Origin: Streptomyces soli
GTDB lineage: Bacteria; Actinomycetota; Actinomycetes; Streptomycetales; Streptomycetaceae
Assembly: GCF_003999195.1 (NCBI RefSeq)
Contig: NZ_RJVR01000269.1
Span: 1-43,564, forward strand
Length of the DNA: 43,564 bases
Reading direction: 5' to 3'
This document shows, piece after piece, positions 16,100 through 22,281 of the stretch (within the stretch, counting starts at the first letter, position 1; every line of letters begins with the position of its first letter). The notes beneath the pieces were generated by a model, which had not been told where the DNA came from, made no database searches, and worked only from the letters and a program-made list of their open reading frames with translations. Made by a program: the position numbers and the translations under genes.

Positions 16100-16612
16100 C
16101 TATACATCGCTGTAGCCACGGGCCAGGACCACCTGCCCCTCCCCGAATCGCTCGCCGTACATCTCACGGCGGTCGCCGACCGGATCGCGGACCCAGGCGT
16201 GCAGGCCCGCGTCGAGGGCGGCCGCGCCCGCGCCCAGCCAGTGCGGCAGCGGGCCCAGCAGCGGATCCAGCGGGGTCGACACCTTCTCCGCGTCGGCCGG
16301 GACGCTGGCCCAGGCCGCGGCCACCGAGGCCAGGACGGCGTCGAGTTCGGCGAAGGACCCCGAGCCGAGGGCGTCCTCGGGCTGGAAGGGGTTCGACGTC
16401 GGCATTCCCTCGCCGGTGATGGCGGCGCCGTAGGCCTGCTGGTCGAGCCGCGCGTGGTTGAGGACCTGGCGGGCGGTCCACTCGCTGCACGGGCTGGGTT
16501 CGCCCCACCGTTCCTCGGGTACACCGAGAACCACGGTGCGCAGGTAACCGTGCGAGTCCGTCAGTAACTTGAGTCCGTCGAGTGAGGTCGCCCGAGCAGC
16601 ATAGGCGGACAC
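16100..16612 (-). CDS. TIGR03086-type (mycothiol-isomerase-like DinB) metal-binding protein, C-terminus decayed
   Basis: A 170-residue frame from GTG 16612. Residues 12-150 match the TIGR03086/DinB-like family (LDGLKLLTDSHGYLR, EWTARQVLNHARLDQ, GAAALDAGLHAW), whose members bind a metal through conserved His residues and often use mycothiol. The family motif HAWDIA is broken: HAW is followed by VRDPVGDRRE in this frame, while DIRSATA-like residues appear in another frame. This suggests a frameshift near 16185-16192, after which the usual last about 50 residues are missing. Codon 16 is TTA (16565-16567), so translation would depend on the bldA tRNA. The start lacks a ribosome binding site. Repeat array B lies 60 bases beyond the stop and may mark the truncation. 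Confidence 0.65.
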   Translation of the reverse strand: MSAYAARATSLDGLKLLTDSHGYLRTVVLGVPEERWGEPSPCSEWTARQVLNHARLDQQAYGAAITGEGMPTSNPFQPEDALGSGSFAELDAVLASVAAAWASVPADAEKVSTPLDPLLGPLPHWLGAGAAALDAGLHAWVRDPVGDRREMYGERFGEGQVVLARGYSDV

Positions 16613-16707
16613 GCACTGTGCGTGGACCGTGACCTTCCGCCTATCGCCTATTGGGGTGGTGTGAAACGGGTCACCACGAGTCACTACATCTGGTCCCCAT
16701 GCACTCA

Positions 16708-16720
16708 GTAGACTGTAGAC
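16708..16720. promoter_or_regulatory. Candidate autoregulatory GntR site
   Basis: GTAGACTGTAGAC contains two GTAGAC copies. Its right part (16712-16720) is the exact inverse of GTCTACAGT found before the panE-formate dehydrogenase operon. It lies about 45 bases upstream of the gntR start, where a repressor would bind to control its own gene. Confidence 0.5.
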
Positions 16721-16762
16721 GAAAGCCAATTGCTTTTCCCGTCGTCGAGCTGGGGGACACCG

Positions 16763-17446
16763 ATGCTGTCCACAGGACTGCCGCAGGGTTCCGTGCCCAA
16801 GCTGGAGCGCCCCGGGCCGCTCCGGGAGCGGGTGTACGAAGCTCTGCTCGAACTGATCATCACCCGGTCCCTGCGCCCCGGCCAGCACCTGGTCGAGACC
16901 GAGCTGGCCGGTCACCTGGGCGTCTCACGGCAACCCGTGCGCGAAGCCCTCCAACGGCTCAGCACCGAGGGCTGGATCGACCTCCGCCCCGCCCAGGGCG
17001 CCTTCGTCCACGAGCCCACCGAGGAAGAGGCCGACCAACTCCTCGTCGTTCGTGCCCTCCTCGAGGCCGAGGCCGCCCGCCTCGCCGCCGCCAACGCCTC
17101 CGGCAAGGGCCTGAGCCGGCTCGACGCGCTGTGTACCACCGGCGAGCGCGCGGTCAAGGCCGACGACATCGACGCCGTGGTCGCCGCCAACGCCGCCTTG
17201 CACGCCTACGTCATGGAGCTGGCCGGCAACTCCGTACTCTCCGAACTGGCCGGACAGGTCGAGCGACGCGTCCGCTGGTACTACACCCCCATCGCCCGCC
17301 AGCGCGGCATGCAGTCCTGGAAAGAGCACCGCGAACTGATCAGCGCCATCGCCGACCGCGACGAGGCCCGCGCCCAGCGGGTCATGCGCATCCACACCGA
17401 GCACACCCGCACCTCGTACCACCAGCGCGAGAAGACCGCCGACTGA
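16763..17446 (+). CDS. GntR-family regulator, FadR/FCD subfamily
   Basis: A 227-residue protein from ATG 16763, preceded by GGGGGA at a good distance (an upstream in-frame ATG at 16730 lacks this). The N-terminal winged helix is typical (LRERVYEALLELIITRSLRP, ETELAGHLGVSRQPVREALQ, DLRPAQGAFV). The C-terminal FCD domain shows helices with ligand/metal residues (HAYVMELAGN, WKEHRELISAIADRD, RIHTEHTRTSY). FCD regulators bind small organic acids such as lactate, glycolate, pyruvate or acyl-CoA. Its position inside the formate/oxalate region, and sequence elements shared by three promoters, make it the likely local regulator. It ends before repeat array C. Confidence 0.9.
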   Translation: MLSTGLPQGSVPKLERPGPLRERVYEALLELIITRSLRPGQHLVETELAGHLGVSRQPVREALQRLSTEGWIDLRPAQGAFVHEPTEEEADQLLVVRALLEAEAARLAAANASGKGLSRLDALCTTGERAVKADDIDAVVAANAALHAYVMELAGNSVLSELAGQVERRVRWYYTPIARQRGMQSWKEHRELISAIADRDEARAQRVMRIHTEHTRTSYHQREKTAD

Positions 17447-17490
17447 CGCCCGCAGTGGCTCGTCGCGCAACCTCGACCGGCTCGCGGCGC

Positions 17491-17580
17491 GCCCCCAGCC
17501 TTCGGCCGGGTGGGGTCCTCCCCCAGCCTGGCGGCTGGGAGGTGCCCCCACCGGCCGAAGGCCGGGGGGAGTGCCCCACC
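17491..17580. repeat. GC-rich hairpin repeat array C
   Basis: Third member of the hairpin-repeat family, in the convergent gap between gntR and the VOC gene. It contains CCCCCAGCCTTCGGCCGGG and CCCAGCCTGGCGGCTGGG hairpins, followed by an inverse copy (CCACCGGCCGAAGGCCGG). It shares CCAGCCTTCGGCCGG with array B. It probably terminates transcription from both sides. Confidence 0.78.
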
Positions 17581-17637
17581 GCTTGCAATCGCAGGCACCA
17601 ACCCCTCCTTTCTCCACGGAGATCCGCCGGACAGGCC

Positions 17638-18168
17638 CTAGCCCTTCGGGTCGGCCAGCAGCGGGATGCCCTCGAACTGGCCGAGGTTCTCGCGGTAGAG
17701 CTCCAGGTTGAGGCCGTTCGGGTCGCGGACGTAGAGGCTGTTGTCGACGCCGCGGTCGGGGCCGAGGTAGTCGAAGCCGGCCGCGTCGAAGCGCTCCTTG
17801 GCGCGCGCGAACTGCTCGGCCGTCACCGAGAGCGCCATGTGCTGGAGGCCGCCGATGGTCTCGTGCTGCTCGGGGTGGTCATGCCCGGGGAAGTCGAAGA
17901 AGCCCAGCAGATTGTTGTTGCCGATGTCGAAGAAGAAGTGGCTGGAGCCGGCGTAGTCGCGGTTCTCGACCAGCTCGACCAGCGGGAAGCCCAGGAAGTC
18001 CTGGTAGAAGGCGATCGTCTCCTCGACGTCCTTGCAGATGAAGGCCGCGTGGTGGATGCCCGACGCGGTCGTCACCGGCCGCTCCTCGGGGGGCCGCAGA
18101 TACTTCGTACGCAGTGCCTCCCGGCGCTCGCGCACCGCTTCCAGCTCTTTGCCCTGGGGCTCGGTCAT
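17638..18168 (-). CDS. VOC (glyoxalase/extradiol dioxygenase fold) family protein
   Basis: A 176-residue protein from ATG 18168 with an AGGAGG ribosome binding site; the open frame upstream lacks such support. A charged N-terminal helix (TEPQGKELEAVRERREALR) is followed by a vicinal-oxygen-chelate unit: GIHHAAFICKDVEETIAFYQ, FFFDIGNNNLLGFFDF, GGLQHMALSV and RDPNGLNLELYREN. Metal-ligand-like His in GIHHAAF and QHMALSV and Glu in NLELYREN are present, so it is probably an active metalloenzyme. The substrate is not recognisable. Divergent from a LysE exporter across a 58-base region with an inverted repeat. Confidence 0.88.
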   Translation of the reverse strand: MTEPQGKELEAVRERREALRTKYLRPPEERPVTTASGIHHAAFICKDVEETIAFYQDFLGFPLVELVENRDYAGSSHFFFDIGNNNLLGFFDFPGHDHPEQHETIGGLQHMALSVTAEQFARAKERFDAAGFDYLGPDRGVDNSLYVRDPNGLNLELYRENLGQFEGIPLLADPKG

Positions 18169-18180
18169 GGTCGCCTCCTG

Positions 18181-18219
18181 AGATATCGCGATGCCGGTCG
18201 ACACCTACCCGCTATATCT
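18181..18219. promoter_or_regulatory. Inverted repeat in the VOC/LysE divergent promoter
   Basis: AGATATCGCG (18181-18190) and CGCTATATCT (18210-18219) form 10-bp arms with one mismatch and a 19-base spacer, filling most of the short divergent promoter. The TATATCT part may also be a -10 box for the LysE gene. Candidate operator; the regulator is unknown. Confidence 0.4.
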
Positions 18220-18226
18220 TCCCGGA

Positions 18227-18868
18227 ATGGTGTCACTCGACCGACTCGCCGCGTTCGCCGCGATGTCGCTGCTCATCTGCGTGATTCCCGGGCCCAGCGT
18301 CCTCTTCGTGATCGGCCGGGCGCTGGCGCACGGGCGCAGGGTCGCCCTCACCTCCGTGGCCGGCAACACTCTTGGATCGTACGTCCTGGTGACGGCCGTC
18401 GCCCTGGGCGTCGGGCCGGTGGTGGGGCGCTCCGCGCTGCTGTTCGCCGCCCTGAAGCTGGCGGGCGCCGCGTACCTGGTCCACCTCGGGGTGAAGGCGC
18501 TGCGACAGCGCAAGGCCCTGCTCCTGACGGCAGGGGAGCTGCCGGCACCCCGGCGCGGTCCGCTGCGCACGCTGGGGGAGGGGTTCGTGGTCGGGGTCTC
18601 GAACCCGAAGACCATGGTGTTCTACGCGGCCGTGCTGCCGCAGTTCGTCGACCGTGCCGCCGGTCAGGTCACCGGGCAGATGCTGCTGCTCGGCCTGATC
18701 TTCAACGGCATCGCGCTGGTCTCCGACTCGGCGATGGGCCTGGCGGCGTCCGCGGCCCGCTCCTGGTTTGCACGCTCGCCGAAGCGGCTGTCCATGGTCG
18801 GCGGGGCGGGCGGGCTCGCGATGATCGGGCTGGGCGTCACGGTCGCGGCAACCGGTCGCGGCGACTGA
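18227..18868 (+). CDS. LysE-family translocator
   Basis: A 213-residue exporter from ATG 18227 (an in-frame ATG at 18191 would place the start within the inverted repeat). The typical RhtB/LysE start is seen (SLDRLAAFAAMSLLICVIPG, then PSVLFVIGRALAHGRR), followed by about six hydrophobic segments and the GVSNPKTMVFYAAVLPQF motif. The family exports amino acids and related compounds; the substrate is not known. The last 31 bases, including the stop, are duplicated in tandem just downstream. Confidence 0.9.
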   Translation: MVSLDRLAAFAAMSLLICVIPGPSVLFVIGRALAHGRRVALTSVAGNTLGSYVLVTAVALGVGPVVGRSALLFAALKLAGAAYLVHLGVKALRQRKALLLTAGELPAPRRGPLRTLGEGFVVGVSNPKTMVFYAAVLPQFVDRAAGQVTGQMLLLGLIFNGIALVSDSAMGLAASAARSWFARSPKRLSMVGGAGGLAMIGLGVTVAATGRGD

Positions 18869-18900
18869 CCACGGTCGCGGCAACCGGTCGCGGCGACTGA
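18838..18900. repeat. 32-bp tandem duplication at the lysE 3' end
   Basis: The segment 18838-18868, encoding the last residues (VAATGRGD) and the stop, is repeated exactly at 18870-18900 with a 32-bp period. Because the first copy keeps the stop codon, the protein is unchanged. It looks like a recent slippage or unequal-crossover event. Confidence 0.9.
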
Positions 18901-18924
18901 TCACAGCCACGTTAATGTGGCCGG

Positions 18925-19227
18925 ATGAGTGACGAGCACGAGGTGCTGGAGCGCCTGCGGTATCTGCGTGGAAGTATCGACAACCTGGACGCGGCGCTCG
19001 TTCATCTGCTCGCCGAGCGGTTCAAGGCCACGCAGCAGGTGGGCGAGCTGAAGGCCGCGTACGATCTGCCGGCGGCCGACCCGACCCGGGAGGCCCAGCA
19101 GATCGAGCGGCTGCGGGCGATGGCCGAGGACGCGCATCTGGATCCGGCGTTCGCGGAGAAATTTCTCGCCTTCATTATCGAAGAGGTCATTCGCCACCAC
19201 AAGGCGATCGCTGACCGGACAGGGTAA
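18925..19227 (+). CDS. Chorismate mutase, AroQ type
   Basis: A 100-residue all-helical AroQ-type protein from ATG 18925. It shows the family pattern: LRYLRGSIDNLDAALVHLLAERF, then KATQQVGELKAAYDLPAADP, then a C-terminal helix with FLAFIIEEVIRHHK. Such short stand-alone mutases convert chorismate to prephenate for phenylalanine and tyrosine synthesis. Length and residues are normal. A small GCCAC/GTGGC inverted repeat (18906-18921) sits just upstream of the start. The gene ends in a strong terminator. Confidence 0.9.
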   Translation: MSDEHEVLERLRYLRGSIDNLDAALVHLLAERFKATQQVGELKAAYDLPAADPTREAQQIERLRAMAEDAHLDPAFAEKFLAFIIEEVIRHHKAIADRTG

Positions 19228-19233
19228 CCGTGA

Positions 19234-19263
19234 GCCTCAGCCGCGAGGGATCGCGGCTGAGGC
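19234..19263. terminator. Bidirectional terminator between chorismate mutase and MFS gene
   Basis: A perfect 13-bp stem (GCCTCAGCCGCGA, loop GGGA, TCGCGGCTGAGGC) in the 42-base gap between two convergent genes. Stem length and tetraloop make it one of the clearest terminators in the window; there is no long U-tract. Confidence 0.85.
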
Positions 19264-19269
19264 ATCCCG

Positions 19270-20628
19270 TCACACCGTCACGCCGCCAGGGCGGCGCAGG
19301 AACAGGGACATCCCGGCGGCCAGCAGGCCCACGCAGCCGGCGGTCACGTACGCACCGTTGTAGCCCCATGCGGCGACCACAGTGGCGCCAAGGCCGCCGC
19401 CGATGATGCCGGAGACGAACTTGGAACTGTAGACCAGCCCATAGTTCGAGGCGTTGTTGTTCTCCCCGAAGTAGTCCGGTACGAGGGCGGCGAAAAGGGG
19501 GTAGAAGGCGCCGCCGCCGAAGCCGGAAAGGAAGGCGAAGAACAGGAAGAACGGCTCATTGCCTGAGTCGCCCGCCCACAGGATCCCGAACTGAGCGATG
19601 CCGAGCACCACGCACACATACGTGAGGGTGGGGCGTCGGCCCAGCGTGTCCGACAGCCAGCCGACCACGCCTCGCCCGGTGCCGTTCACCACCGCCATCA
19701 CGCCCATGGAGGAGGCGGCGACCAGCGGCCCGAAGCCCATCTCCTTGGCGAAGCTCACCTGGAAGGAGATGCCGAAGATCGACACTCCAGCTGTGCACAG
19801 CAGGCAGGCCCACATCAGCGGGATCAAGCCGGTCCTGATGGCTTCGCCAGTGGTGAACTGCTTCGCGGAGGGCGGGTTCTTGGCCAGGGACTTGGCCGAC
19901 TTGGGGTTGGACTGCCGGTCGAGCGGGTCGACGTCCGCGGGCCACCAGTTCTTCGGCGGGTCCTTGAAGAACATTCCGGCGATTGCCGTCAGCAGCAGCA
20001 CGTAGAAGCCGACGAGGTCGAGCATCAGCTTGTAGTTGCTGGTGTTGAGGCCGTAGTTGAAGATGAAGATGAACGGCACTGATCCGTAGGCGAAGGCTCC
20101 GTTGACGAAGCCGGTCTTGCCGCCGCGCCGTTCGGGATACCACTTGCCGACCATGTTGATGCACGTCGCGTAGACCAGCCCGGAGCCGACGCCGCCCACC
20201 AAGCCGAAGCCCACGAGCGCCCAGAAGAGGTTCGGCGCGTGCGAGAGGCTGAGGAATCCCAGCAGCGCGCACCCCGATCCGGTCAGCATCGCGGCCCGGC
20301 TGGTCAGGATGCCCTTCTCGCGCAGCTTTCCGGCCGGGAAGGCGACCGCGGCCTGGAAGAACACCCAGATGCTGAGTACCCAGAAGGTGTTGGTGGAGGT
20401 CCAGTGATGGGCCTTGGAGAGCGTCTCCTCGGCCGATCCGAAGGCGTACTCGAAGATGCTGATGCCGAGCATCGCCAGCCAGGGCAGCCAGACCATCGTC
20501 GAGCGGGGGTAGCCCAGGATGTCACGGTCGGTCTCGCCGACCCGGTACACGCGGCCACGCTCGTCGGTTATGTTGCGGTAGTCGGTGATCTTGGTGGTTG
20601 CGGGTGCGGGCGGGTTTTCGGTGGTCAC
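19270..20628 (-). CDS. OFA-family MFS transporter (oxalate/formate antiporter-like), copy 2
   Basis: A 452-residue MFS protein with about twelve hydrophobic segments. The start is GTG 20628, one base after the stop of its upstream paralogue, so both are made from one transcript. OFA-type features: VGGVGSGLVYATCINMVGKW, WYPERRGGKTGFVNGAFAYGS, a long central loop with FFKDPPKNWWP, and DYFGENNNASNYGLVYSS in the second half. The Oxalobacter OxlT model exchanges oxalate for formate; other OFA members carry lactate or other monocarboxylates. With frc and formate dehydrogenase nearby, oxalate/formate exchange is the best inference. A cytoplasmic leader (DERGRVYRVGETDRDI) is shared with the paralogue. 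Confidence 0.88.
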   Translation of the reverse strand: MTTENPPAPATTKITDYRNITDERGRVYRVGETDRDILGYPRSTMVWLPWLAMLGISIFEYAFGSAEETLSKAHHWTSTNTFWVLSIWVFFQAAVAFPAGKLREKGILTSRAAMLTGSGCALLGFLSLSHAPNLFWALVGFGLVGGVGSGLVYATCINMVGKWYPERRGGKTGFVNGAFAYGSVPFIFIFNYGLNTSNYKLMLDLVGFYVLLLTAIAGMFFKDPPKNWWPADVDPLDRQSNPKSAKSLAKNPPSAKQFTTGEAIRTGLIPLMWACLLCTAGVSIFGISFQVSFAKEMGFGPLVAASSMGVMAVVNGTGRGVVGWLSDTLGRRPTLTYVCVVLGIAQFGILWAGDSGNEPFFLFFAFLSGFGGGAFYPLFAALVPDYFGENNNASNYGLVYSSKFVSGIIGGGLGATVVAAWGYNGAYVTAGCVGLLAAGMSLFLRRPGGVTV

Positions 20629-20629
20629 T

Positions 20630-22021
20630 TCACACCATCTCCCTACTGGTGGGCAGCGGGTTGGGCTTGATGTTCTTCAGTCGGGGCCTGCCGGGCTGGT
20701 GCAGCAGCAGCGACAGAGCGCCGGCGAACAGGCCGATCGAGCCGGCCAGCGCGAAAGCGCCGCCGTAGTCCCAGGCGTCGACGACCAATTTGCCGAGGCC
20801 TGCGCCGACCAGGCCGGAGACCAGCTTGGAGCTGTAGACCAGGCCGTAGTTGGAGGCGTTGTTGTTCTCGCCGAAGTAGTCCGCGGTCATCGCGGCGAAC
20901 AGCGGGAAGATCGCACCGCCGCCGAAGCCCGAGACCATGGAGGCCAGCAGGAAGAGCGGCAGGCTGCCGATCGAACCGGAGAAGTACACCGCGAACTGCG
21001 CGAGCCCGAGGACCACGCAGACGAACGTCAGCGTCTGCCGCCGCCCGTAACGGTCCGATATCCAGCCGATCACGCCACGACCGGTGCCGTTGACGATCGC
21101 CTTCAGGCTCATGGCGAGGGCTACGATGCCGCCCGCGAAGCCCATCTCGTCGCCGAAGTCCACCTGCATGGCGATACCGAAGATGTTCACGCCCGCCGTG
21201 CACAGCAGACAGAACCACATCAGCGGCAGGATGCCGGTCTTGATGGCCTCCATCGGGGTGTACTGCTTGACCGCCGGCGGGTTCTTCGCCAGCGCCCGGC
21301 GTACCCGAGGGTCGTCGGACACCGCAAGCGGGTCGATGTGCGAGGGCCACCAGTTCTTCGGTGGGTCCTTGAAGAAGAAGCCGCTGACGCCGACAGCGGC
21401 CGCCAGGCCGATTCCCACCACGATCAGCAGGTTCTGATAGTTGCCGAGGTCCATGTAGGACTTGAACAGGAAGATGAAGGGCACCGACCCGTAGGCGAAA
21501 CCGCCGTTGACGAAGCCGGTCTTGCCGCCCTTACGTTCCGGGTACCACTTGCCGACCATGTTCACGCAGGTCGCGTAAACGAGACCGGCCCCGGAGCCTC
21601 CGAAGAAGCCGAAGCCCAGGTACGCCCAGAAGACGGTGGGCGCGTGAGCCAGTGAGAGATAGCCCATGAAGGTGCCGGCCGCGCCGATCAGCATCGCCGC
21701 CCGGGCGGACAGGGTGCCGTTCTCGCGCATCTTGCCCGCGGGGAAGGCGACGGCGGCCTGGAAGAGGATCCAGACGCCGAGCAGCCAGAAGATGTGCGCG
21801 CCGTGCCAGTTGTGTGCCTCGGAGAGGGTGTCGTCGGCGGATGTGAACGCGTACTCCGAGGAGCTGATGCCCATCATGGCGACCCAGGGAAGGATCACCA
21901 TCGTCCATCGTGGTCGTCCCATGATGTTCCGGTCGGTTTCGCCGACCCGGTACACCCGGCCGTTCCTGTCAGTGACCTCCTCGTACGCCGCTGGTGGCTG
22001 ATCTGATGTCGATGACGCCAT
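20630..22021 (-). CDS. OFA-family MFS transporter (oxalate/formate antiporter-like), copy 1
   Basis: A 463-residue paralogue of the downstream gene. I choose ATG 22021 because AAGGGGA sits six bases ahead; the in-frame ATG at 22027 would touch that ribosome binding site. Same architecture: leader DRNGRVYRVGETDRNI, about twelve membrane segments, GGSGAGLVYATCVNMVGKW, FFKDPPKNWWPSHIDPL loop and DYFGENNNASNYGLVYSS. The two copies are clearly diverged, so the duplication is old and they may differ in substrate or affinity. Transcribed downstream of the frc operon but separated from it by a hairpin and about 260 bases, so it probably has its own promoter. Confidence 0.88.
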   Translation of the reverse strand: MASSTSDQPPAAYEEVTDRNGRVYRVGETDRNIMGRPRWTMVILPWVAMMGISSSEYAFTSADDTLSEAHNWHGAHIFWLLGVWILFQAAVAFPAGKMRENGTLSARAAMLIGAAGTFMGYLSLAHAPTVFWAYLGFGFFGGSGAGLVYATCVNMVGKWYPERKGGKTGFVNGGFAYGSVPFIFLFKSYMDLGNYQNLLIVVGIGLAAAVGVSGFFFKDPPKNWWPSHIDPLAVSDDPRVRRALAKNPPAVKQYTPMEAIKTGILPLMWFCLLCTAGVNIFGIAMQVDFGDEMGFAGGIVALAMSLKAIVNGTGRGVIGWISDRYGRRQTLTFVCVVLGLAQFAVYFSGSIGSLPLFLLASMVSGFGGGAIFPLFAAMTADYFGENNNASNYGLVYSSKLVSGLVGAGLGKLVVDAWDYGGAFALAGSIGLFAGALSLLLHQPGRPRLKNIKPNPLPTSREMV

Positions 22022-22206
22022 TGTCATTCCCCTTGCTTTCGACAGAGCCTGGCCAGCGCCCCCTGGCGATCTCCATTCGTGTTCTTGGGGCGGGTTAGGC
22101 CGCCCGCTCTCGCGGAGGCCGGACCCGTCACGCGCGTGCGTCAGGCGCTACGCGCTGTGCGGTGGCCGGTCCGGGGCTGTGCCCGGGTCGGTCGACCGCT
22201 TCGTTT

Positions 22207-22225
22207 GCGGGCCACGCTGGCCCGC
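22207..22225 (-). terminator. Terminator of the oxc-like/frc/CoA-ligase operon
   Basis: Perfect 8-bp arms GCGGGCCA and TGGCCCGC around a CGC loop, about 60 bases beyond the CoA-ligase stop on the minus strand. The surrounding region (22022-22281) holds no other gene; its part nearest 22022 should contain the promoter of the transporter pair. Confidence 0.55.
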
Positions 22226-22281
22226 CAGTGGTGGTGGTCGCGGCGGCGGCCGCGGATATCCCGGAACCTCACGGTCGGTGC

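Noticed and set aside
16763..17446. GntR gene as regulator of the VOC/LysE genes
   Set aside because: The VOC/LysE intergenic region has a different inverted repeat (AGATAT...) and lacks the TACAG-type element; the formate/oxalate operons are better candidates.
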